Of a stretch of DNA of 64,000 nt, positions 48,701-59,681 are shown one piece after another. How positions within the stretch are numbered: position 1 is the first letter of the stretch; the number at the start of each line of letters is the position of its first letter. This DNA is from Bilabrum cf. latius. Lineage: Eukaryota; Bigyra: Bicosoecida; Bigyra; Bicosoecida. Location of the stretch: positions 62,001-126,000 of the forward strand of contig OZ237740.1 in the NCBI GenBank assembly GCA_965178125.1, given 5' to 3'. The notes below the pieces were generated by a model that had not been told where the DNA came from, did no database searches, and worked only from the letters and a program-made list of their open reading frames with translations. The position numbers and the translations under genes were made by a program.

Positions 48701-50092
48701 TCACTGCCGGGCATCCACCCTCGAAGCCGCACCGCTGGCCCTTGCCCTTGCCCTGGTAGCACCCTCCAATCCGCCCTCAGCATCCACCTTCTCCTCGGCA
48801 AGCTCAGCATCCCCATCTCCCATCTCTGCGCCCTCCCTAGCGTGTTCCATGGCAGCAAGCTCCTCGAGGCTGCCGCCGTCCCCCGCCGCCCCATACCCTG
48901 ACAGCCTCAACCCTTTCGCGTGGAAGGCCAGAAGAAGCCTCTGGAAATCCGCGGCCCGCATCGCGTTCGCACGCATGTTCTCCACGCCGGCCTCAGCCGC
49001 AGCATCGCGAGCTCTCTCCCGCGCATCGGCGACTCCATCCAAGCCACCACCCGCCCCCCCTAGGCTGCGGCGGATCCGCTTGCGGGGCGGAAGGCCGTGC
49101 CTCTAAGCGTGTGCTCCGGGCGATCCGACCTGTTCCCCATCTCTAGCCGCGGTTGCTGCCGCCGCCAGCCTCTCGCAGTTCCTCCTGCTTCCAACCAGTG
49201 ACCGGATGGTCTTGTTCTTGCCGGAGAACGCGAACCGCAGCAGGCCCGCCCACTCCCGGCCCGTCACCGCGCGGCCGCTGCGGAGACCCCCCACCCGGAT
49301 CCCCTCTTCTTCCGGTTTGACCTCCCAGCCCCTCCGCATCCAGTGGGTCCGCCCGTCCGCGCGCAGGGAGGGGAGCGGGTCATCATCGAGATGCTCAGTC
49401 AGCGGGATCTCGGGCATTTGCCTGGGCAGCACCTCGACGACCGCGCTGTCGACTTTGGGGGGTGGGCGGAATTCCGTGGGTGGCACGTGGCGGAGCAGGC
49501 GCCGCGCATTGCCGGCCAGAAGCTCCGCACCGACTGCCAGGCGTCCCCAGGCCCTGCCACCGGGTTGTGCCGCAACTCTCGCGGCAAATTCCTTCTGGAC
49601 CAAGAGCACCAGCGCTCTTGGTGGTTTGCGCTAAGGATGGCTAGCCATGCGGCCAAGCAGCGGCGAGCTAATCTGATAAGGCACATTTGCTACGCAGAGG
49701 TCGAACTCTGGCCACGGCGCCAGCAGAGCATCACCCTGGCGAACGGCGAGCCTCTCACTGAGCGGCGGTCCAAAATCTTCCATTCGCTGTTTCAAATGCT
49801 GGCACATGCGCTCGTCGAGTTCCACTGCGGTCACTGCGCCCGCCCTCTCGAGCAGGTGCACAGTCAAGTTGCCAGTGCCCGGGCCAATCTCAAGGACGTG
49901 ATCCGAAGGCTGTATCCCAGCCGATTCTGCAATGAAACGCAAAGTTGCCGGGTTGACGAGCAGGTGCTGCCCCAGGCGCTTTCGCAAGGAGGGAGAATCA
50001 GATGCAGTTCTTCGCGTACCCCAGCTACGCATCTGCCTGCCCAGGGTTGGAAGCGACAGGCGAGATCTTAATCGGAATACTAGATCTTGCAT
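48701..50092 (-). CDS. KsgA/Dim1-family rRNA adenine dimethyltransferase
   Basis: The enzyme dimethylates two adjacent adenines of small-subunit rRNA using SAM. ATG 50092 opens a basic, amphipathic leader (MQDLVFRLRSRLSLPTLGRQ), suggesting organelle import. The core follows: RLGQHLLVNP, SAM motif LEIGPGTGNLT, AVELDERM, motif IV ANVPYQISSPLL, then TAG at 49631, then LVLLVQKEFAARVAAQPGG and EFRPPPKVDSAVV. A second TAG at 49103 leads to a C-terminal Ala/Glu-rich tail ending at TGA 48701. The first TAG sits inside the conserved catalytic domain between motif IV and the QKEFA block, so a truncation there would remove family-defining sequence. The leader favours a mitochondrial or plastid enzyme; cytosolic Dim1 is the alternative. 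Confidence 0.93.
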
Positions 50093-50154
50093 AGCTATCA
50101 GGAATGCATATCTTTGAAAATGGGTTGTTCTGCCCGCGCAAGGCCTAGATCGTT

Positions 50155-50580
50155 CATGGGCTGCTGCATTTCGGCTCCGGTCGTCATGAATAAACCAACA
50201 ATTGTCTCCTAGCTTGAAGTATAGAATGTTCCGACTCGAGCCATACAGCTTCATGCCTTTTGAATCGCACGACCCTCCGATGGGATCTTCGAGACAATTA
50301 AGTCTTGGCTGGGACGGACCTCGGCAGGCTTCTAATCGGATGGCAGCACCGTTCTCGCCGTCATGGACTGTGTCAACGTGGGTTCTAGAAGAGAACGACA
50401 GCTAGGATCTTGTGATTTTAGGTGCGAAGGGAGGTTTTGGTGTGCGCAGTTGTCTTCACATTCTCATTGGCAGGCAGCCAAGAGGTCTGTATCTCGGATT
50501 CTACAACGATGATCTGCACCCGCGCTGCTGGAAACTTGAGGGTGGGAGATAGCCGTAGGACTGGAGGCACGCGGCTGCTT
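50155..50580. repeat. Segmental repeat A, copy 1
   Basis: 426 bp that recur, apparently without change, at 52516-52941 in the same orientation. It begins 62 bp upstream of the Dim1-family start and contains the 5' part of the gene whose intact copy begins at 52587. Confidence 0.93.
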
Positions 50581-50582
50581 AA
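50226..50582 (+). pseudogene. Truncated 5' copy of the gene at 52587-55787
   Basis: The first 118 codons match those of the gene at 52587 (start MFRLEPYS), including three in-frame TAGs. Identity stops at 50580. The next codon, formed at the breakpoint, is TAA (50580-50582), where the intact copy reads TCG. It is therefore a 5' fragment without the remaining 950 or so codons. It might still make a 118-residue peptide, but a functional product is unlikely. Confidence 0.82.
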
Positions 50583-50715
50583 CCAGTGCGCAGCGGATTT
50601 CAAGGAGGCCATGGCTGGCGGTGGTGGGGACGCAGCTGCTGCTGATGCAACGGACCCTCAGCAAGCAGAGAGCGGTGCTCCAGCATCATCCGGCGGGGCT
50701 GCACCAAGGCCAGTT

Positions 50716-51029
50716 GGTGTGGAGGCTGCAACCTAAGGGTCCCAGCGGGGCCAAGGTACAGCACCTTCGGGCGCCAAACACCGACTACCATAGCGCCATG
50801 GAATAGAACCAAGCTACAAGCAGGGCCCCAGGAGGGGCCACGGGAAACGGTACGAGGATATGTGGCCGCGACCGCGGTAGAGGTGGGGCCGAGGCGGGCC
50901 GACGGACCCAGGAAGCCGAGGTACAGGGTGCCTGGTGAGGTGGGGTCGGGACAGGGGGATATGGTGGGCAGTGAGCCGCAGGGAAGCGAGCGGGGATCAC
51001 TGGAGTGGAGTTTGTGCGTGACTACCGCA
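50716..51029. repeat. Segmental repeat B, copy 1
   Basis: 314 bp that recur at 52202-52515 in the same orientation. No gene is recognised in it. Here B lies 135 bp after A; in the second location B directly precedes A. Confidence 0.92.
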
Positions 51030-52201
51030 TGGTATACTGGTGAGGCATGAGATAGTGGGGTTGTTGCGTGCACAAACGGAGCCGACGGTATTCCGGCGAG
51101 CCGAGCTGCCCACCTCATTCGTAGGAGACAAGAAATTTTCTTTTCTCTTTATTGCTTGCCGCCACGCGACGAACTTGCATCTCGATACACCAGTCAACCC
51201 CCCCCCCCCCCCCCTTTACTGACCCCCATCAACCCATTTTCCTTTTCGCGAGACCGAGCACGGAGACCGGCTGGCTTAGTACGGAGGACTGTGCCGTGGG
51301 CCAACTCTGTCGGGGCGTGTTCCACGTACCGCGTACTGTTTTCCGGACGACGACGTGCAGACTCGACCCGCACCCGGTCAACGCCGATTGATGGAGCGCC
51401 ACAACCGTATATAACGGAGTGGCAGCCGCTGCCCGGGCCTCACGGTGAGTGTCCTTGGCAGGGGTGGCTGCCCCTCGGGCACCCGAACGGGTGAAGCAGC
51501 AGCGACTGATTGAGGGGGAAACCAAGTGGTGATGGGGGAGTAGAGGCTGTGACAAGCAAAAGCCGTTTAGCAGGTAGCGATGCCTCACGCAATCTTTAGA
51601 TGCGGCTTGCTAGCGGTGGTGAGGTCCTCGGGGGAGGTGCGATGCCAGTACCTGAAGGGAACAGGGCTGGTGAGAGCCAGGCCGGCGGGTACCACAGGTC
51701 CCCGCTGGACCTATCGGTTAGCATTTCACTCCAGTCGTCATCAGCCCGAATCACATCTCCCGATTGGATAGGTCCACAGGCACTGATAGGGTAGATGTGA
51801 ATCGGCGCAGCCAGAGGGGATGCCTGGCGCAGTGGCCCATTTGGGGCTACCGCGGACAGCGGGGCATTTCGCAGGACGCAGCCTGCTACCCCCTTGTGGG
51901 ACGACAAATCCTATAAGGGCGGTTAGTAAAGCACCCACCGTGTTCGGTGGTCTGGCCAGAGAGTCATAATGTCGGGGGTGGGTTGGCGTCCTGTCGGTGC
52001 CGCGAGCGGTGAGGGATCAGATGTCAAGGGTCCCCAGGAGCGACGGAGGCTTATGCCAATGCGCAAGTGGGGACGGCGTGGGATCTTGACGGAGAGGTTT
52101 GCCGTGAGCGAGATACATGCTCAGGGTAGGCTCCGACTAGGGGGAGCCCGCCTATTTTTTCTTTTCTGTGGATGCCGCCCAACGGGGGCCTAGGTGTTTG
52201 G
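51030..52201. other. Unique spacer between the duplicated blocks, with poly-C tract
   Basis: About 1.2 kb with no supported gene. It holds an 18-base C homopolymer at 51198-51215. I see no transposase-like frame, terminal inverted repeat or target-site duplication that would make this a mobile element. Confidence 0.55.
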
Positions 52202-52515
52202 GGTGTGGAGGCTGCAACCTAAGGGTCCCAGCGGGGCCAAGGTACAGCACCTTCGGGCGCCAAACACCGACTACCATAGCGCCATGGAATAGAACCAAGC
52301 TACAAGCAGGGCCCCAGGAGGGGCCACGGGAAACGGTACGAGGATATGTGGCCGCGACCGCGGTAGAGGTGGGGCCGAGGCGGGCCGACGGACCCAGGAA
52401 GCCGAGGTACAGGGTGCCTGGTGAGGTGGGGTCGGGACAGGGGGATATGGTGGGCAGTGAGCCGCAGGGAAGCGAGCGGGGATCACTGGAGTGGAGTTTG
52501 TGCGTGACTACCGCA
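52202..52515. repeat. Segmental repeat B, copy 2
   Basis: Second copy of the 314-bp block, abutting repeat A copy 2 at 52515/52516 with no spacer. Block order here is B-A, the reverse of A-B at 50155-51029. Confidence 0.92.
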
Positions 52516-52941
52516 CATGGGCTGCTGCATTTCGGCTCCGGTCGTCATGAATAAACCAACAATTGTCTCCTAGCTTGAAGTATAGAATGTTCCGACTCGA
52601 GCCATACAGCTTCATGCCTTTTGAATCGCACGACCCTCCGATGGGATCTTCGAGACAATTAAGTCTTGGCTGGGACGGACCTCGGCAGGCTTCTAATCGG
52701 ATGGCAGCACCGTTCTCGCCGTCATGGACTGTGTCAACGTGGGTTCTAGAAGAGAACGACAGCTAGGATCTTGTGATTTTAGGTGCGAAGGGAGGTTTTG
52801 GTGTGCGCAGTTGTCTTCACATTCTCATTGGCAGGCAGCCAAGAGGTCTGTATCTCGGATTCTACAACGATGATCTGCACCCGCGCTGCTGGAAACTTGA
52901 GGGTGGGAGATAGCCGTAGGACTGGAGGCACGCGGCTGCTT
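52516..52941. repeat. Segmental repeat A, copy 2
   Basis: Second copy of the 426-bp block. It supplies the promoter-proximal sequence and first 118 codons of the intact gene at 52587-55787. Confidence 0.93.
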
Positions 52942-55787
52942 CGCACGAAGTTTTCCTGTATGTGTCCTGTGTCGCACCCCCAGGCACACCCGTGGAACGG
53001 AAGGATCTGGACACCGTATGTGATGCAGGTCTCGAGTCTCCGCCGTGGAGCACTCGGGCGATTCCGCAGGACTGTACGCGATTGTTTGTATCTTTGGTTC
53101 GAGTCCGAAAGCTTTACGTCGATGGCATCTGTCGAGCGCGCGAAGCTAGATCCGTCGCTGTTTCATGGGCGAGCAGCACGCCCGCATCCGCTGGTCACGC
53201 CTCCGCGTCATCGGAAGCGGAGGCCCTCCGGCTCCGAGTCCTTGTGCAGGTAAGCAAGGACGAGGCATCGGCGGTGGGCGTGGAGACGGAAGGCCGCATT
53301 CCACTGGCCGTTCTCGAAGGCGTCGTGCAGCCTCCTCCTCCTTCTTCTGCGGCTGCCAAAGAGGGTAGCACGCCATCTGAGCTAAGGGAGTCACTGCTCG
53401 CTGCCCTGGTCCGGGCCCAGGAAGCCGTGGGGCCGCTGTACGCGAACGACTACCCCATGTACGCAACGAGGTACTCCGTCAATAACGCCAATGGGTCGAG
53501 CTTCAGCGACTTCTGCATCGTCCCGTTCGCCCGCTCCGACGATGACATTGCGTCCATGGCGCAGGGCCGGGCCTTGCAGGCTCCGACGGGTCCTCTCTGG
53601 TTCGACCACACGTGCACAAAGGGCCCATGCCTGGTTCCGAGTCCAGCTGGAGATGTAAAATTGACGAAAGGGGCTGCAGCTGATCCCAGCAAGGAGTCGC
53701 CAGGTCCCGCGGGTGCTTCACCAGGTAGCCTAGGACGAGGAGGCTGCGCTGCTGCTGCTGGTGCGGCTGCCAGTGGTGCGGCTGGCCCGTGCCCAAGCGG
53801 AGGTGTTGTTGACGATGATGACCCCTTGGATCGGCTGGTGTTAGAGCCGTGGGACGCAGGGCACGGGCAGGGGTGGGTGCCTGCCAACATGGCTGGAGGG
53901 GCCCGTCTCATGCGGCATTCGTACGTCGGACAGTGGCTACGGCGGATGGAAAGAGGCGAAGGTGGTCCTGAGTCTGCAGGCACCGCCCTCGGTACTGGGC
54001 GAGCTCAGAGCTCAATCCCTGCTTAGGTTGCCATGGGTCATGACAGCCCCAGCAGCAGCCCAGTATCTCGCTCTGCGCCCAAGTACAGGGTGAGACCCAC
54101 CGTGTGGGTGCCAACGGTGGCCCCTGCTTGGGACGGTATGCCGCCAGTGCAGCCTCCTGAGCAGAAGGGCACCAAAGAGTCGGAAGACGATGGGTTTTAC
54201 AGCGACGATGGCGGTTCAATGCCAGAGCCAGTTCAGCTGTCTCCGTTGTGGTTGTAGTGCATGGACTGCAGCGGCAGAGGCGTGGTTGGCCAACCTGCTG
54301 GCAGTGGCGACGTGAAGGTGTCCGACTTGGTGGGTGCAATCCATGAGGCAGTTCCCATGCCCAGGCCTGACTTGGCTACCCTAAAGCGAGCGGAAGAGAT
54401 CTGCTGCAGGATCTTGTACGAAGGCGAGCAGCCTTCCCGAGGAGATAGGCGGGCTTGCAAGGTAGTCCGCGATTGGCTCTACCGCAGGCTCTTGAGATTT
54501 CCTGCAGGCTCCACGGATGGGAACGACCAGCCTCCCTTGATGCCACTCGGCGAGATCGCTGATGGATTCGAATCAGTTATCGAGGCTAGCCCCGCCGACA
54601 GTGCTTGGGAAAGCATAAAGCGTGCCAACACGGTCTACGTGCAGGCATGCCGGCCACACATGCGGTGTCCTCGCCTTCTGCGCGAGTTTTCCAAGTACGA
54701 CTCTCTTCGATCCGCGTCTGTTGGCACATTGGACCTTCGGTCTCTCGGTTCCCATAAGGCCAGCTTGCTGAAAGCGCCGTTAATCCCACCAGTCGGCACG
54801 TGGCGGAATGTGTCGCTGTACGGCGGGTTTGTTGAGGTGCCCAAGCTCCTGAAGAGCGACATGGACGTGCTGCTGGCGGTGCTTTCCGTCAGGACGCATC
54901 CTCAAGCGCAGGGCCTACACAGCATGTCCAGGTGTCGCAGACACAGGGCCATGATTGCTGCAGATCGGATGGACCGAGCTGCCCTCGCGAATGTGAGGAC
55001 GGCCAGCGATGCGGGCATACGAGGCATAAGTGAAGCCCTAGCCGGTACGCCCTCTCATGCCGTGGAGACTCGCCCAAGATCTGCTGAAGATGTTACCGTC
55101 GCTGCGAGTGCCGGTGCAGTTGCAAGCCGGATAGGCCCCTCGAGCGGGGCAGGAACAGCCGGGGGTCCGACGGTAGGCAAGTCAAGTGCTGCAGATCACA
55201 CGCGGACTGGACGAGATCTCGAGCTTGACAGTATATCCCCAGCTGCAAAATACCGCTCGGATTCTAAGGATGGCAGCAGCTGCCCTCGTGACGGCTAGCG
55301 ATACGTGTTGCTGGAACAAGCTCGTGCACTGGAAGCAGGCGCGGCGGAATTGATGTTGAGTGCGGACGCAAGATGGGATGCAGCTGCAGGGCAGAGCCAA
55401 CAGGTTCCGGTTGCATCCCAGTTGGCAATTTCACGGACAATACGCAGGCTGGCTCAAGGCAGGCGTGCCGAGGCCCGGATGCTCAGGAGGCTAGCAGCAG
55501 AGATGGAGGGTGTGAATGGCGTGCTGGTGGCGGTGAAGGCCGCGAGCGGGATTCCAGCTGACGAGCAGGAGTCGGCCACGGCAGCCTACAGGGAGAAAGT
55601 AGGCTGTGGGTCGGCAACGGCAACAATCGCCGGGCAGGACACTGCAGCAGGTGCAAATGCAGGCGCTGGTAGCACTGTCGTGTGCAGCGGTGAGAGACTT
55701 CGAGGTGGAGTACCTGGACGGATCCCAGCCAGGGCTTGGTGTGCGGTGCTGCCGTTTTTGTTCTCTGGCACAGTCGTCCATCGGTGA
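52587..55787 (+). CDS. Unrecognised 1,066-residue protein with six in-frame TAGs
   Basis: One uninterrupted frame from ATG 52587 to TGA 55785, with TAGs at 52764, 52911, 52917, 54024, 54255 and 55296. Two of them sit close together as GR-TAG-P-TAG-DW. The N-terminal part has LVILGAKGGFGVRSCLHILIG and GLYLGFYNDDLHPRCW, which look like folded globular sequence, followed by long Pro/Ser/Gly-rich regions. A second globular block lies near residues 600-780 (ACKVVRDWLYRRLLRF, NVSLYGGFVEVPKLL). The last 150 residues are helical and Ala/Arg-rich. I do not recognise a family. The 5' end is duplicated at 50226. Standard-code calls would make at least four unrelated short genes here. Confidence 0.7.
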
Positions 55788-56016
55788 GAATCCGTGCTGA
55801 CGACTTCACGGGCAAATTTCCGCTCGCCATGGCAAGCGTATGAGTGGCCTAGACCTGGATCGATTCCACTGAGAGCTATCTGGGTCGAGCAGGCGGAGAG
55901 AGCGAGCTGTTGTCGTAGTGTGATCAGCTGCAGAACAAAATGAAGCCTTGATGAATTAGGTGTTGTTAAGCAATTGGAACGTGCCGTATTGCGCAGGATA
56001 GTCGGCGCACGCCCTA

Positions 56017-58002
56017 TCACCAAGATCCACCTCCACCCCCAGACGACGATCCTCCGCTGTACGAGCCCCCCGAGAATCCGCTACCGCCACCCCCACCTCC
56101 TGACCAGCCTCCTCCGCTGCTATCGCTCCCGTCGGTTCGCCTGCTTCGCCGCTCTTGCTTCTCCTTCTCGTTGATCCGGGAGTCCTCGTCGTCCCACCGG
56201 TCTCTCCAGTTCCGCGTCGTGTTGTGGAATAGTCTTCTTCCCGCAAACGGCCCCCGGTACTGGTCGACAAGCGACCATCGCGTGTCGTTCCACGAATCGA
56301 GCAGCGAGTACCCTCTTGTGCCCAATCTATGAATCCATGCATGGGCGTGGACGTGCTTTCGTTCCTTGCTGAGACTCCAAAATCTCTTCTCAATGATTCT
56401 ATCGGAAGCGTGTACCATCCAGGTCACGTCATAGAGACCGGGGATGTTCGGGTGTTTAGCTGCTGCAGATTGCAGCGCCGATGCCGTCGGAACCAGGTAG
56501 AAGGGCTTCAGGCTCGCAAAGTGGTGCGCTGCAGCACCTTTCTCTGGGCCCGATTCATGGAGACTTTCTGATAAGCGTTCAGCATCAACGCATGATTTCT
56601 CCTCATCCCACTGTTGGTTCCAGTCGCGAACGAGATGGCCTAGTAGATATTCGGGTAACGGGGCCGGCGATTTGCTGGCAAGGAATGGCGCCCTGCACGC
56701 TGGGCACATGCCAATCCTGGTCTTGACGACCTCGTCCTTAGGACGATCTTCTCGCGGCTCGTCTTTTCCCGCCACATTGGAGATATGGTGCCCTGAAGAA
56801 AGGCATGAGCTGTGGTACACGTGCCCGCACGGAAGCACGACGCTCGTCTGTACGCCCAAATCACTCGTCACGCCTGTTTTCATGCACAGGGAACACAGCC
56901 CACCGTCAAGCTGGGCCTCTGCTTCCTTCAATGTTGGCATAGGACCGTCTTGGTCGCTTTGGTCTCCGTCACGACCGTGTCCACCAGCAACGTCGACCTA
57001 ATGTGTACTGGAGTCCCCCGGGTCTGCGCCCCCGTTCTGCCTACTCGCTGTGCTGGGCTGATCCGCGGCCGCTGTCAGTTCATCCTCAGGCTGCGAGAGA
57101 CCCTTGAGCACCGCAATGCAATGCAGGAGAAACACACGCTGCTCAGCTTTCCGGTTCGAGTTCGCACTCTGAACCTCATCTTTGAAGGTAACTAAAGCCC
57201 ACACGAAAGCAACGAATCCAAGAATCGCAAGCAGGTCCATCGGCCGCAACCCGTCACCATCCCCGCCCCCGCTGGCATTCGGTCCTCCGTCCTGCCACTC
57301 GCCGAAGCCGTGCTTGGGTAGCAGCTCCGGCCACAGGGCCTGCGCCTTTTCTGGCAAACTGTCCACCCCGAGCAGTGCCACTTCGTTGCCTCGGCCCGTG
57401 GCGAACCTCACCGAACATTCCTCTGCCAGCAGCACGGCCGTGGCCTCGGCAGCCCGTGCCACGCCTTTGCTGAAATTGCCCGAGCGGAGCACGGGCTTGG
57501 CCTCACTTAGGATCCTGTTGATCCGATCCTGGGTCAGCACACGCCCTGCCTCGTCTCCAGTAGACCAGTACGCCGCCCTATCTTGCTTACTCATCAGCAG
57601 CAGCACACCGTTCCCGCAGGCGGGAGCACCCATTCCCCACTGGTCGTGCACAGACCTTGCTAGCCGTTCCGCGGTGTAGCCCGACGGCAGCTTGTTCACC
57701 ACGTACACGCCAAATTCGTACCCGGGCGTAGCGGGCTGGCCGTGCCGGTGCCAGCTACTTCCGGGTTTCTGCCTCACGAAGCGCTCGGAAGTCGAGCCCG
57801 CAGAGGGCTGTCTCTGTGAGCATGCGTTCTCGACCTGCCACCAGACGGCCATGGCGGCCTTGTTGATTCGATGCTTATCATCCGATGCAATGAGGCCGTC
57901 TGGATCGCACACCACGTTGTTGCCCTGGGCATTCAGGAGTGTCTGCTTCTCGTCTGGGCTGCCAGGCGTCGCGGATTCATTGGCATCTGCAAGCACTGGC
58001 AT
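56017..58002 (-). CDS. TPM-domain protein with RING finger and Gly-Ser tail
   Basis: About 660 residues from ATG 58002 to TGA 56017, with one TAG at 56998. The N-terminal half is a TPM-like domain (VVCDPDGLIASDDKHRINKAA, GVYVVNKLPSGY, GNGVLLLMSKQDR), followed by a membrane span (MDLLAILGFVAFVWALVTF). After the TAG comes a C3HC4-type RING-like finger (CSLCMKTG..LPCGHVYHSSC..CPACRAPF), then a Gly/Ser-rich end finishing GGGGGSW. Such Gly-rich GSW ends are typical of TPM/YgcG-family proteins, which supports the two halves being one protein. A membrane-bound ubiquitin ligase is a reasonable inference. No signal peptide is seen at this start, so an upstream exon may exist. Confidence 0.78.
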
Positions 58003-59681
58003 CTTGAAGGGAGGAGGCGGAGACCTGTACTAGAACCACGACTTGGACGTTAGCAGAGCTGGCGAGGCATAAAAGTAGCGGCTTGAATCGGACGTGAGTG
58101 GTGGGCCTGGCGAGCGCTCGGTGTGTCTGATGCTCAGCCTCCCTCTGTTCCAAGGGATCTGCGGCTCGTATCAAACGGTTAGGGTAGATACTTTGGTAAA
58201 TATACAATTGCTGCGTGTAAATAGCCTGCGTGCCGCACACAGTGAGCTTACCCAGCTGAAAGTTCCCAGTTGCACCCCGGTTCTTGAGATCATATTTCGA
58301 TGAGCCTTAACGAAGCCGCACCGTACTCCACGCCTTCTCATGAGAACAACAATGCTATACTACGAGGCATGATACGGATAGTACGGATTCTCTCAAGCTA
58401 TAGTCGCCAGCAGCAAAGATCGGCTAGAGGATTTGATTATGGTCCACTGCCGTCCCACGAGCAGTCATCAAGGGAGATTAAGCACATCACAAATTACCAT
58501 GTGCATGACTAATTATCTTTTTGGTATTGAACCCGACTGTAACTCTCAGCAGTGATCAAAATCGAAAATAGCATGGCGCAAGAACGCATTTTGGAAGGCG
58601 CGTGCCACGACCAAAGTGCTGTCGGCCCATGTAAGACTAGACACAGCAACAGCTACAATGGGTCTAATTTGCTCACGTCGTTTTTCTAATCAGGATCGTT
58701 GTGAAAGCATGTGTAGCAAATAGGCCAAGTGTGACGAGAGATGGTGCGAGCTTGCGACCGCAGGAGTCCAGTCAAGTTTGCAGACGGTGCTAGTCGTGAT
58801 AGATTTCCTAATCCCTCATAACAACATGTTTTGTGCATAGAATTGATCTTATTTACATGTAGCCGGGCCCAAATCACTCAGCTTCCACGTACCGAGTGTC
58901 TGTGCTTCAGCCAAGACCACTTCCGATCTAGCAGCCTGCAGGTGCCGGTCTCGAGAGCGTCGAATAGCTGAGAGCTATTTTGCTTGGCACAATTTTACAA
59001 AGTGGCGACAGACAAGAGTGGCGTGGACGATCGGGGTGGCGATTCTTCGACGAGTAGACCAGAACATCTAGTTGGTCCATTCCAAGCTCTTAGAGAATCC
59101 GTGCCAGAGCCTCAAAACCAACGACAGACTTCGGATTGGGCACCTCGACTCAGCCACAGTTTAGTCTAGACTGGCCTTGTTTGCCCAAACCGGTTCTAGG
59201 AAGTGGGTCAGTGGCAGCAGATCGCAGCACAACCCGTCGGTCGAGATCTCGAAGCCGGCTTAGCACAGTTGGCAGAGCGGCTTCGGCTGCACAGTTGTTA
59301 GGACAGTCTCACGGACCGATAGTTGGATTTGAATCCCTCAGGGGTGATTGCATCGCGAGAGATATCGTGCTGAGCGGGGCTTGCTTTGCGGTTATGCAGG
59401 CAAGTGCGCCGGCAAAAACCAGCAGACTGCAGCGCACGCGCCGGCGAGACGCAGGAAACTTTGCTGCGGGGTTGGGCCCATGCAGACTAGTGGTGAATCT
59501 AAGGCAACAGGCACGCACGCGTTGTAACTTGCTGAAAGGCACGGCACTCCACACTGAAACAGACCGAGCGAGCGCTGATGCTCACTCTCGAGCAGCTGCC
59601 CTCGATCCCATGCTCGCCACAACAGGCTTGGTGCGATCCGTCGGACGAACCGGAATGATTTTGCGAATACTTCCAATTGTG
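58003..59681. other. Divergent intergenic region, no supported gene
   Basis: About 1.7 kb between the TPM-RING gene (-) and the kinase gene (+), AT-richer over 58160-58900. An open frame continues upstream from the chosen kinase start as far as 59136, so the kinase N-terminus could lie here. No RNA gene could be confirmed. Confidence 0.5.

Noticed and set aside
51030-52201. Transposon between the duplicated blocks
   Set aside because: No transposase or reverse transcriptase frame, no terminal inverted repeats and no target-site duplication could be seen.
58300-58512. Small ORF of 70 codons in the 58-kb intergenic region
   Set aside because: It has an ATG, but AT-rich non-coding composition, no homology and no conserved pattern.
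59254-59335. tRNA-like sequence (TAGCACAGTTGGCAGAGC, then GATTTGAATCC)
   Set aside because: It matches A-box and partly B-box promoters, but the D-stem has a mismatch, no anticodon loop with U33 forms, the T-arm does not pair and no matching acceptor 3' strand follows.
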